From an uncultured Propionibacteriaceae bacterium (GTDB lineage: Bacteria > Actinomycetota > Actinomycetes > Propionibacteriales > Propionibacteriaceae), in NCBI GenBank assembly GCA_938046585.1, contig CALIWR010000035.1:1-64000 (forward strand): 64,000 nucleotides of DNA. The letters are read 5' to 3'. Position 1 is the first letter of the stretch; each line of letters opens with the position of its first letter. The translations under genes and the position numbers were made by a program. The notes beneath the pieces were generated by a model. It ran no database searches. It saw only the letters and a program-made list of their open reading frames with translations, and was not told the origin of the DNA. This document shows, piece after piece, positions 1 to 8,200 of the stretch.

Positions 1-3
1 GAA

Positions 4-147
4 CCTTCTCGTCAGTGAGGAGGAAGACGGGGGACTTAGCGACGCGGCCCGCCCGAGCGAAGGCTCGGGCCATTAAACCCGGCCGCGGAGCACCCCGTCT
101 GGACGACGAACGACGAGAAACGACTAGCCCGGCCACGACCCCATGAA
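4..147 (+). repeat. 144-bp structured tandem repeat, unit 1
   Basis: First of three direct repeats with an exact 144-bp period (starts at 4, 148 and 292). The unit folds as nested stems: an outer pair TTCTCGTC/GACGAGAA, then AGACGGGG/CCCCGTCT, then a GC-rich stem (40-49 with 81-90), then an apical hairpin GCCCGAGC-gaag-GCTCGGGC at 51-70. Relative to unit 2, several base pairs differ on both sides so that pairing is kept. No reading frame is convincing. It could be a structured RNA or a palindromic mobile repeat; the family is not recognised. Confidence 0.75.
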
Positions 148-291
148 CCTTCTCGTCGGTGAGGAGGAAGACGGGGGACTTAGCTCCACGGCCCGCCCTC
201 GCGGATGCGAGGGCAATCAAATCTGGCCGTGGAGCACCCCGTCTGGACGACGAACGACGAGAAACGACTAGCCCGACCACGACCTCACGTG
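148..291 (+). repeat. 144-bp structured tandem repeat, unit 2
   Basis: Complete unit with the best pairing. P1 is TTCTCGTC (150-157) with GACGAGAA (256-263). P2 is AGACGGGG (169-176) with CCCCGTCT (237-244). P3 is CTCCACGGCC (184-193) with GGCCGTGGAG (225-234). P4 is GCCCTCGC (195-202) with GCGAGGGC (207-214) closing a GGAT loop. A 10-nt single-stranded stretch lies between P4 and the 3' strand of P3. Strand assignment is arbitrary: stems read on either strand, but the near-identical 5' arm (GTGAGGAGGAAG) suggests a direction. Confidence 0.75.
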
Positions 292-366
292 CCTTCTCGT
301 CAGTGAGGAGGAAGACGGGGGACTTAGCTCCACGGCCCGCCCGAGCGAAGGCTCGGGCCATTAAAC
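292..366 (+). repeat. 144-bp structured tandem repeat, unit 3 (truncated)
   Basis: Begins like units 1 and 2 but ends just after the apical hairpin, at the motif GGGCCATTAAAC. It is a mosaic: the 5' strand of P3 matches unit 2 (CTCCACGGCC) and the P4 hairpin matches unit 1 (GCCCGAGC-gaag-GCTCGGGC). The missing 3' half is replaced by the end of pheA, whose stop codon (TAA on the minus strand, 363-361) lies inside repeat-derived sequence. Confidence 0.7.
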
Positions 367-1266
367 ACTGAGTTTGCGTAGCCAGGCGGCGGCTTTGGCG
401 TAGTCGCTTTCCCGGAAGCCTTTCATCACGGTTGGTTCGACCCGGTCGGCGCGCGGGTAGGAGCCGAGGAAGTCGACCCGTTTGCAGATCCGGTGCAGGC
501 CCATCAGGGATTCGGCCATCCGGGCCTCTGACAGGTGGCCTTCGGCGTCGATCGTGAAACAGTACGAGCCGAGCCGCTCCTTGGTCGGGCGGGATTCGAT
601 TCGGCATAGGTTCACCCCGCGGGAGGCGAACTGTTCTAGGATCTCCAGCAGTGCCCCCGACCGGTCCTCGCGCAGGTAGGTGACCAGGCTGGTCTTGTCG
701 TAGCCGGTCTTGGGCGGCGGCGGGCCGGGGCGGCTGACGAGGACGAACCGGGTGAGCGCATCTGGGTTGTCGGCGATCTCGCTGGCGGCTGCGCTCAGCC
801 CGTACAGCCCCCCCGCGATCGGCGCGCAGACTGCCGCGTCGAAGCCCGAGTCGGGGTCGGCGACGGTCCGGGCAGCGCCGGCGGTGGAGCCGTTCTCGGT
901 GACCTCGGCGCCGGGCAGCTGGCTCGCTAGCCATTGCCGGACCTGGGCGGCGGCGTGCGGGTGGGTGATTACCCGGCGGATGTCGGCGAGGTCTGTCCCG
1001 GGGCGGACGTACAGGCCGAACTGGACCGGCAGTAGTACTTCGGCCACGATTATTAGTGGCTTGCCGCGGGCGAGGTTGTCCAAGGTCGCCGAGACCCCGC
1101 CTTCGACCGAGTTCTCGATCGGCACCAGCCCTGCCCGTACCGTCCGGCTCCGGACTGCGTCCAGGGTGGCCCCGACGGTCGGGTACGCCGTGGCGTCTTC
1201 GTGCAGGTCGAGGCTTAGCAGCGCCTGATGGGTGAAGGTCCCTTCTGGTCCGAAATAGCCGATCAC
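361..1266 (-). CDS. pheA: prephenate dehydratase
   Basis: Converts prephenate to phenylpyruvate in phenylalanine biosynthesis. The 301-residue protein has the usual monofunctional layout: a catalytic dehydratase domain (about 1-185) opening with IGYFGPEGTFT and containing the TRF motif (DALTRFVLVSR), then a C-terminal ACT domain with the ESRP motif (RIESRPTKERLGSY) that normally binds phenylalanine for feedback inhibition. The start is GTG at 1266; a TAGCCT box (1274-1279) lies 7 nt upstream, which fits leaderless transcription. The stop codon is inside the truncated repeat at 292-366, so the repeat may have replaced the original 3' end. Confidence 0.95.
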   Translation of the reverse strand: MIGYFGPEGTFTHQALLSLDLHEDATAYPTVGATLDAVRSRTVRAGLVPIENSVEGGVSATLDNLARGKPLIIVAEVLLPVQFGLYVRPGTDLADIRRVITHPHAAAQVRQWLASQLPGAEVTENGSTAGAARTVADPDSGFDAAVCAPIAGGLYGLSAAASEIADNPDALTRFVLVSRPGPPPPKTGYDKTSLVTYLREDRSGALLEILEQFASRGVNLCRIESRPTKERLGSYCFTIDAEGHLSEARMAESLMGLHRICKRVDFLGSYPRADRVEPTVMKGFRESDYAKAAAWLRKLSV

Positions 1267-1330
1267 GGGCCTCAGGCTAGCGGCATCTGATCCGGGTGGA
1301 GGCCCGGGCCGGCTCGCCTACGATCCGGTC

Positions 1331-2545
1331 GTGCACAAACCTCAGGTGAGCCGGCGGGCCTGGTTGGCCGTGACCGCGGTGGCGCTGCTGGCGCTCAATT
1401 TGCGGCCTGGGGCGACGTCGATCGGGCCGGTGCTGGCCGAGCTGCGGGCGGACCTGCGGATGTCGTCGGTGGCGGTGAGTGTCCTGGTCGGGCTGCCCGG
1501 GTTCTGCTTCGCGGTGGTCGGGGCGTTGGCGGTGAAGGTGGCGTTCCGGCTGGGTACGGTCGGGGCGTTGGCGGCGGGAGCGCTGCTGGGTACGGTCGGG
1601 GCGTTGGGCCGCTCGCTGACCAGTAACCCGTGGTTGTTTCTGGCCCTGTCGGTGGTCACGTTGGCCGGGGCAGCGCTCGGCAACGTTCTCGTGCCGGTCT
1701 TCGTTAAGCAGTTCTATCCGTCCCGGCAGGCGCTGATGATGACCGTGGTGACGTTCCTGTTGTCGTTGGGGGCGACTCTGCCGGGGCTGGTGACTCCGCT
1801 GCTGGTGGACCGCTCCCCCGGCTGGCGCGGGACGCTGGGGCTGTGGGGGCTGACTGGGCTGGCGGCTTTGCCGCTGTGGCTGTGGCTGGCCCGTCAGGAG
1901 TTCACGGCCCGCCGCCACGGCGGACCGGGCGGCCGCCGCGGCGGTGTTTTCTGCCTGGTCCGGTCGCGGCGGGCGGTGGCCTTGGCGGTTTTCTTCGGGG
2001 TGCAGTCGATGCAGGCGTACGTGTCGTTCGGCTGGCTTGCTCAGATTCTGCGGGATTCGGGCGCCTCGGTGACCTCGGCGAGCCTGATGGTGTCGTTGTA
2101 TTCGGGGTTGGGGTTGCCGGCGGCGATGGTGATTCCCGGGCTGGTGCATCGTACCCGACGGCTGCGTTGGTGGGTGGTGGCCTTTGTTGTCATGTTCACC
2201 GTCGGCTATCTCGGGCTGCTGGTGGCTCCGATGGCTGTGCCGTGGCTGTGGGTGAGCCTGACCGGGCTGGCTGGCTGTGTTTTCCCGATGGCGCTGACGC
2301 TGATCCCGATGCGGACCCGGGATCCGCAGGTGACGGCTCGGTTGTCGGCATTTACCCAGTCGATCGGTTACCTGTTTTCCGGGTTGGGGCCGCTGCTGAT
2401 GGGTCTGCTGTACGACCTCAGCGGTGGTTGGCGGATCCCGCTCGGGCTGATGTCGGCCTCGGCAGTGCTGCTGCTGGTCAGTGGCCTGGTCAGCGCCCGT
2501 CCCGGCTACGTTGATGATGATCTCGGCTCCACGCTGCCGGTATGA
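1331..2545 (+). CDS. MFS transporter, CynX/NimT type
   Basis: Major facilitator of 404 residues with about 12 predicted membrane segments. The N-terminal stretch ALNLRPGATSIGPVLAEL matches the conserved first helix and loop of the CynX/NimT (cyanate/nitroimidazole) branch. Substrate cannot be read from sequence; members export or import small organic solutes. The start is GTG at 1331, with TACGAT (1319-1324) 6 nt upstream, consistent with a leaderless message. Divergent from pheA and convergent with cysK (23 bp between stops). Confidence 0.85.
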   Translation: MHKPQVSRRAWLAVTAVALLALNLRPGATSIGPVLAELRADLRMSSVAVSVLVGLPGFCFAVVGALAVKVAFRLGTVGALAAGALLGTVGALGRSLTSNPWLFLALSVVTLAGAALGNVLVPVFVKQFYPSRQALMMTVVTFLLSLGATLPGLVTPLLVDRSPGWRGTLGLWGLTGLAALPLWLWLARQEFTARRHGGPGGRRGGVFCLVRSRRAVALAVFFGVQSMQAYVSFGWLAQILRDSGASVTSASLMVSLYSGLGLPAAMVIPGLVHRTRRLRWWVVAFVVMFTVGYLGLLVAPMAVPWLWVSLTGLAGCVFPMALTLIPMRTRDPQVTARLSAFTQSIGYLFSGLGPLLMGLLYDLSGGWRIPLGLMSASAVLLLVSGLVSARPGYVDDDLGSTLPV

Positions 2546-2568
2546 CCTTGCCTGTCGGCGGGCTGGGG

Positions 2569-3501
2569 TCAGTCGACCAGGCCCTCGAACAGTGGCGTCG
2601 ACAGGTACCGTTCCCCGAAGTCGCAGGTGATCGCGACGATGGTTGCGCCGGCGTTTTCGGGAGCCCGGGCCAGGTCGAGCGCGATCTTGAGGATCGCGCC
2701 GGAGGAGATCCCGGCCAGGATCCCTTCCTGGGTGGCGAGTTCCCGGGCGACGGCGATCGCGTCACCGCTGCTGACGGTACGGACTTCGTCGTACAGTTCG
2801 CGGTCCAGCACGCCGGGTACGAAGTTCGCGCCCAGGCCCTGGATTGTGTGCGGGCCGGGGGTGCCGCCGGACAGCAGCGGCGATTCTTCGGGTTCGACCG
2901 CCACCAGCCGGATCTGCGGTTTGCGTTCCCGCAGGTAGCGCCCGCTGCCGGTGATGGTGCCGCCGGTGCCGACGCCGGAGACCAGGATGTCGACCTGGCC
3001 GTCGGTCGCGTCCCAGATTTCGGGGCCGGTGGTGCGGTAGTGGATGTCGGGGTTGGCCTGGTTTTCGAATTGGCGGGCCAGGATCGCGCCGGGTCGTTCG
3101 GCGGCGATCTGCTCGGCCCGTTGGACCGCGCCGCGCATCCCTTCCGAGGCCGGGGTCAGCACCAGCTCCGCCCCGTACCCGCGCAGCAGGGCGCGGCGTT
3201 CTTTGGACATTGATTCCGGCATCGTCAGTACGACGTGGTAGCCGCGGGCGGCGCCGACCATGGCGAGGGCGATCCCGGTGTTGCCGGAGGTGCCTTCGAC
3301 GAGGGTGCCGCCGGGCTGTAACGCGCCGGCGGCGACGGCGGCGTCGACGATCGCGACCCCGATCCGGTCCTTGACAGAATTGGCCGGATTGTAGAATTCA
3401 AGCTTGACAGCGACGGTTGCTTGGTCGGCGCCGGGGAGCCGGTTGATCCTCACCAGCGGGGTGCCGCCGACAGCCTGGGTGATGTTGTCGAGAATGGGCA
3501 T
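2569..3501 (-). CDS. cysK: cysteine synthase (O-acetylserine sulfhydrylase)
   Basis: PLP enzyme making cysteine from O-acetylserine and sulfide. The 310-residue protein carries the PLP lysine in NPANSVKDRIG, the substrate loop TSGNTGIALA and the phosphate-binding loop GVGTGGTITG, all canonical for CysK. The start chosen is ATG at 3501 (MPILDNITQAVGGTPLV); an upstream in-frame ATG would add ten residues with no similarity to the family. A short cysteine-rich leader ORF lies 61 nt upstream on the same strand, suggesting control by cysteine supply. Confidence 0.95.
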   Translation of the reverse strand: MPILDNITQAVGGTPLVRINRLPGADQATVAVKLEFYNPANSVKDRIGVAIVDAAVAAGALQPGGTLVEGTSGNTGIALAMVGAARGYHVVLTMPESMSKERRALLRGYGAELVLTPASEGMRGAVQRAEQIAAERPGAILARQFENQANPDIHYRTTGPEIWDATDGQVDILVSGVGTGGTITGSGRYLRERKPQIRLVAVEPEESPLLSGGTPGPHTIQGLGANFVPGVLDRELYDEVRTVSSGDAIAVARELATQEGILAGISSGAILKIALDLARAPENAGATIVAITCDFGERYLSTPLFEGLVD

Positions 3502-3562
3502 GGTTGTCCTGTTCGTTGAGTGGTCCGTCAATCGTGGGCGTCGCGTAGCGCGGTTGCGGCGA

Positions 3563-3643
3563 CTACAGCCGAGTACTCGGCCGACAGTGACAGGTACAGC
3601 AGGCGAGGCAGATCTGGGAGCCGACGAAGACGAACAAGCCCAT
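3563..3643 (-). CDS. cysteine-rich leader peptide upstream of cysK
   Basis: A 26-residue ORF, MGLFVFVGSQICLACC followed by TCHCRPSTRL, with five cysteines in the nine residues CLACCTCHC. A GGAGGA ribosome site sits 7 nt before the ATG. It ends 61 nt upstream of cysK on the same strand. Poly-cysteine short ORFs are established cysteine-responsive attenuators in mycobacteria, so this is probably a translated attenuator that senses Cys-tRNA. The stop region contains the palindrome GCCGAGTACTCGGC, a candidate RNA hairpin. Function is inferred from composition and position. Confidence 0.7.
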   Translation of the reverse strand: MGLFVFVGSQICLACCTCHCRPSTRL

Positions 3644-3756
3644 CGTGCGGTCCTCCTCCCGGTGTTGGTCGTCCCCGACGGTACCCGACCGTACGGTCAT
3701 GGTGGCACGGCGCCACGATCTGGACCCGGGTCGGCGGGGCTGCCTATGCTCGGGGC

Positions 3757-4623
3757 GTGCCTGAGATGCCTGCCGGTTGGTACCCCGATCCGGAGCGGAC
3801 TGCGCCGCTGCGCTGGTGGGACGGGCAATGGTGGACTGCTTGGCAGGCTGAGACTGAGGCTGCCGGGTACCCGCCGCCCGGGCCGGTGGAGCGGGTGGCG
3901 CCGGTCGAGTCGCTGTCACCGGTCTGGGCCCGGCGGGCCCTGCTCGGGGCAGGCGTCGGGTTGGCGGTGGCGACCGGGATCGGGATCTGGGGCCGGCAGC
4001 TGCTCCACGAGCAGCACCGCGAGGCCCGGGAGGCGTGGCCGACCACGCTAGGCGAGCCTCGTACGGCCCCTGGCTTGTTGAATGTGCAGGTCGAGTCGAC
4101 CAATGTGGTCCGGCTCGGCTCGTACCTGTCGGCGCAGCTGCCGCCGTCTTGGCGGACCGGCACGATCACAGCGCTCGGCACCAGCATGGTGGTCGACCAT
4201 CTGATCGGGTACGACGCGGGTACGGCCGGTTGGAACGCCCAGCGTTCGCGGTGGCTGCCGGTCGCCGTCACCGTGGCTACCGTGATCCTGCACGGGAAGT
4301 ATCCGAGCCCCGACCTGGTCCCAACCGCCGGGGTACTCGCCAACCAGATGGCGCCCTTGTATTACAAGGGCGCGCCGGGCCTGCGAACGGGGCCGGTGAG
4401 TGTCGCCGAGGCCCCGCCGGTCGGACCCGGGCACCGGGCCGCGCGGGCATCACTGACGGTCAGTTATACCGACGCCGGGTCCAGTCATGCCGAGCTGCGG
4501 TTTACGGTGATCGGCCTGGCCCAGGACAGCGCCGTGGTGTGGGGCGAGGTGATCCCCGAGGTGGCGTCCGAGGCGCAGCGGCGGGCCGTGTCCGAGGCTT
4601 GGGGGTCGCTCTGGCTGGCGTGA
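3757..4623 (+). CDS. DUF2510 domain membrane-anchored protein
   Basis: About 288 residues. The N-terminus carries the actinobacterial DUF2510 motif (PAGWYPDPERTAPLRWWDG, then QWW), followed by a Pro-rich linker, a single membrane segment (about residues 58-77, RRALLGAGVGLAVATGIGIW) and an extracytoplasmic domain of roughly 190 residues that I do not recognise. The start is GTG at 3757 because TATGCT (3745-3750) lies 6 nt upstream, the same leaderless spacing as neighbours; ATG at 3766 is the alternative. It overlaps yigZ by GTGA, so the two are probably co-transcribed. No function can be assigned. Confidence 0.75.
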   Translation: MPEMPAGWYPDPERTAPLRWWDGQWWTAWQAETEAAGYPPPGPVERVAPVESLSPVWARRALLGAGVGLAVATGIGIWGRQLLHEQHREAREAWPTTLGEPRTAPGLLNVQVESTNVVRLGSYLSAQLPPSWRTGTITALGTSMVVDHLIGYDAGTAGWNAQRSRWLPVAVTVATVILHGKYPSPDLVPTAGVLANQMAPLYYKGAPGLRTGPVSVAEAPPVGPGHRAARASLTVSYTDAGSSHAELRFTVIGLAQDSAVVWGEVIPEVASEAQRRAVSEAWGSLWLA

Positions 4624-5246
4624 CCCGGCTCCCGACCGGGTTCTCGGCCGAGGCTTCGCTGGAGGTTCGGCGTTCGGTGTTCTATGCCCACGTAGCCCGC
4701 GCCGATGATGAGGCAGCGGCCCGGCAGGTGATCGCCGAGGCCCGCCGTCGCCGTCCGCAGGCCCGGCATCACTGCTCGGCTTTTGTGGTCTCGGTGGCGG
4801 ACGCGAACCCGGTCGAACGTTCATCGGATGATGGCGAGCCGGCCGGGACCGCGGGGGCGCCGATCTTGGCCGCGGTGCAGGCCGCGGCCCTGATAGATGC
4901 GGTGGTGGTGGTAAGCCGGATCTTCGGCGGGGTGAAGCTCGGCACCGGCGGCCTGGCCCGGGCGTACGGACAGGCAGCAGCCCAGGTGATCGCCGGGACG
5001 CCCCGGGTGGAGCGGGTGATCCGTACGGTCTGGTCGATTACCGTGGATCATGCCGTGGCAGGCCGGCTACTGGGTGACCTCGCTGCCCGCGGCGCCCAGG
5101 TCGACCCCGAGTACGGCGCCGAGGTCCGGCTCACCGTGTCGTGCGATGACGACACCTGGTTGCGTACTCACGTGGCCGAGGCCAGCGCCGGCCGGGCCCA
5201 CCTAGTCCCGATCGGGACCCGGCAGATCGAACGACCACTGAGATAG
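4620..5246 (+). CDS. yigZ: YigZ/IMPACT family protein (UPF0029)
   Basis: The 208-residue protein has the family signatures DDGEPAGTAGAPIL and GGVKLGTGGLARAY in the N-terminal UPF0029 domain, and a smaller C-terminal domain. Bacterial YigZ is a conserved protein related to eukaryotic IMPACT, which modulates translation; its biochemical role in bacteria is unsettled. It starts with a GTG overlapping the stop of the upstream DUF2510 gene (GTGA). A decayed duplicate of its 4956-5030 segment occurs at 9409-9470, after the next gene. Confidence 0.9.
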   Translation: MTRLPTGFSAEASLEVRRSVFYAHVARADDEAAARQVIAEARRRRPQARHHCSAFVVSVADANPVERSSDDGEPAGTAGAPILAAVQAAALIDAVVVVSRIFGGVKLGTGGLARAYGQAAAQVIAGTPRVERVIRTVWSITVDHAVAGRLLGDLAARGAQVDPEYGAEVRLTVSCDDDTWLRTHVAEASAGRAHLVPIGTRQIERPLR

Positions 5247-5278
5247 ACGCCTCCGGCAGCCCTGGTTAGGATGCTGGT

Positions 5279-8200
5279 ATGGCTAAGGCTGAGACGTTGG
5301 TGAGGTTGTCTGAGCTTGCGGCAGCATGTCTGACAGTGGTTGAGGCCGATTCTACGGTGGCAGTGGTTGCTGCCGGCATAGGTGTTGCCAACTGGAGTTT
5401 CAGGGAAATTCTGCAGCGATATCGGAAAGATCCGACCCTGGGAAAGGTTCTGGAGCATGGCCGCGTCCAGTTGGAGAAGAAGCTTGCGGTTGATCGGAAT
5501 CAGGCTGGGGATGAGGCTGAGGCGGTTGAGGTTCAGGTGTTGGATCTGTTGGTCAGGGTTGATCGCGAAGAGTTGCTGCTGGCGGCGTTTCGGGGGGATT
5601 CGGAGTTCCGTGCTCAGCTAGATGGTTTTGGTGCGCTGCTGCGGGACTTTGGGGGTCCAGGTCGTCATTACGCGGAGGTTTTGTTGGGTGGGTTGTGGGG
5701 CTTGGTTTGTGAGTATGCGCGTTCTCCTGAGGTGTTGGGTCAGGTCACCCAGGCCGGTCTGAATAATCTCGATAATCTCGCTCGGGAGGTGGCTGATCTT
5801 CGGTCGACGATGGCGCAGCAGATCGCTGCTGCCGTCCAGCAGGAGTTGGCGCGTCGTCCGAAGCAGATCGTTGAGGGGCGTCGGCCTCTTCAGGTTTCGG
5901 GGTTTGTTGATCGGCCTGAGTTTGGTCGGCTGCGTGGGGTTCTCGATGCGTCGGATGCTGTGTGTTTGCTGTCGGGGATTTCGGGTGTGGGGAAGTCACA
6001 GTTAGCCACCGCCTATGCCGGAGAATGCATCGATGATCGCTGGCAGTTCGTCGGGTGGATTACAGCCACTAGCCGTTCCGAGATCATCGCCCAGATGGCT
6101 CGGATTGCTCGGGATCATGGGATCAGTGATGATGCTGATGCTGGGAAGGCTGCTGCTCGGCTGGTGGCGTGGCTTGCTGGGAGTGGCCCGGGTCCGCGGT
6201 TGTTGGTCTTTGATGATGTTCGGGCTGTTGATGATCTGCGGGCCGGTGATGATGCTGCTGGGAGTCTGATTCCGTCTGGGCCGGGGATGCGGGTCCTGAT
6301 TACTACCACCCGGGAGCTTAATCTTAGTGGTGAACACGTTAGGGTCGAGGAGTTCACCTCGGATCAGGCGGTCGAGTATCTCACTAGGGTTTCGGGTGAT
6401 CCGGATCGGGATGGGGCCGGTGAGGTGGCTGAGGCGTTGGGTTTTCTGCCGTTGGCGTTGACGCAGGCTGGCGCTTACATTGATCTTTATGGCTATGGGT
6501 ATCCAGATTATCTGAAGGAGCTGCGGGGGCAGTCTTTGGATGTGTCGTTGGAGCAGCCCGATGGTGAGCCGTATCCGCGTCTGGTGGGTGCGGCTTTGCA
6601 GTTGGCGTTCCGGGCCGGGCTCGAGCAGATCCAGGCCCGGGATTCTGATGCGGCGGCCGCGGCGCAGCAGGTTCTGGATGTGGTGTCGTTGTTGGCTGAG
6701 TCGGGTGTGCCACGGGATTGGCTCTACCGGGTCAGTGATGCTGAGGCGGCGAATCGGAAGGCGGTGGGTCTTCTCCTGAAGACTGGTGTCTTGGCCCAGT
6801 CCGCGGATCGTACGGTGGTGTCGCTGCATCAGCTCCAGTCCCGAGTCTGGCGCGAGACCCTCGACACCATCCAGCAGGAGACCGCTGTCGCTGCCACTGC
6901 CCGGGTCTTGTCGCGGGTGACTATTCCGCAGCTCCAGTCCCGAGTCTGGCGCGAGACCCTCGACACCGTCCAGCAGGAGACCGCTGTCGCTGCCACTGCC
7001 CGGGTTTTGTCGCGGGTGACTATTCCGCAGGGTGCTGATTGGGAAACGACCACACGGCCTACCGCCCAGGCATTAGCTTCTCAACTGGTTGCCCTGCATG
7101 ATCGTGCTGAGACACAGTCTGCTGGTCAGCATGCCGACCCATTCCGAGAAGCCGTCTCACACCCCGACATACTCAAAACCTCCATCACAGCGATGCAGTG
7201 GTGTATCGATGCTGGCCTGCCCGGCCTAGCAGTTGATCTAGCCCCCTACACCAGCCTCTGCGAACAAACCCTTGGCACCACACACCCCGACACCCTGACC
7301 AGCCGGAACAACCTCGCCGCCGCCTACCGGGCTGCTGGGAACCTCGACCAGGCCATCGCCCTGTTCCAGCAGAATCTCACCGACCGCGAACGCATCCTCG
7401 GACCCCGCGACCCCCACACCCTGATCAGCCGAGGCAACCTCGCCTACGCCTACCATGCTGCTGGGAAGCTGGACCAGGCGATCCCCCTGTTCGAGCAGAA
7501 CCTCACCGACCAAGAGCAGATCCTTGGACCCCGCCACCCCGACACCCTGACCAGCCGAGGCAACCTCGCCGGCGCCTACCGGGAAGCCGGGGACCTCGAC
7601 CAGGCCATCGCCCTACTCGAGCAGAACCTCACCGACACCGAACGCATCCTTGGACCCCACCACCCCCACACCCTGATCAGCCGAGGCAACCTCGCCACCG
7701 CCTACCGGGCTACTGGGAAACTCGACCAGGCGATCCCCCTACTCGAGCAGAACCTCACCGACCAAGAGCAGATCCTTGGACCCCGCCACCCCGACACCCT
7801 GACCAGCCGCAACAACCTCGCCGCCGCCTACCGGCTTGCTGGGAACCTCGACCAGGCCATCGCCCTGCACGAGCAGAACCTCACCGACCGCGAACGCATC
7901 CTTGGGCCCCGTCACCCCCAGACCCTGGCCAGCCGAGGCAACCTCGCCCTCGCCTACCGGGACGCGGGGAACCTGGACCAGGCCATCGCCCTGTTCGAGC
8001 AGACCCTCGCCGACCGCGAACGCATCCTTGGGCCCCGTCACCCCCAGACCCTGGCCAGCCGAGGCAACCTCGCCCTCGCCTACCGGGACGCGGGGAACCT
8101 GGACCAGGCCATCGCCCTGTTCGAGCAGACCCTCGCCGACACCGAGCAGGTCCTTGGGCCCCGCCACCCCCAGACCCTGGCCAGCCGGAACAACCTCGCC

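Noticed and set aside
4..366. 144-bp repeats as a CRISPR array or hammerhead-type ribozyme array
   Set aside because: There are no unique spacers, and the conserved CUGAUGA core of hammerhead ribozymes is missing, although a GAAAC element occurs.
1277..2149. 290-codon minus-strand ORF opposite the MFS gene
   Set aside because: Arg/Gln/Pro-rich composition typical of a GC-rich antisense frame; the plus-strand frame has clear membrane protein motifs.
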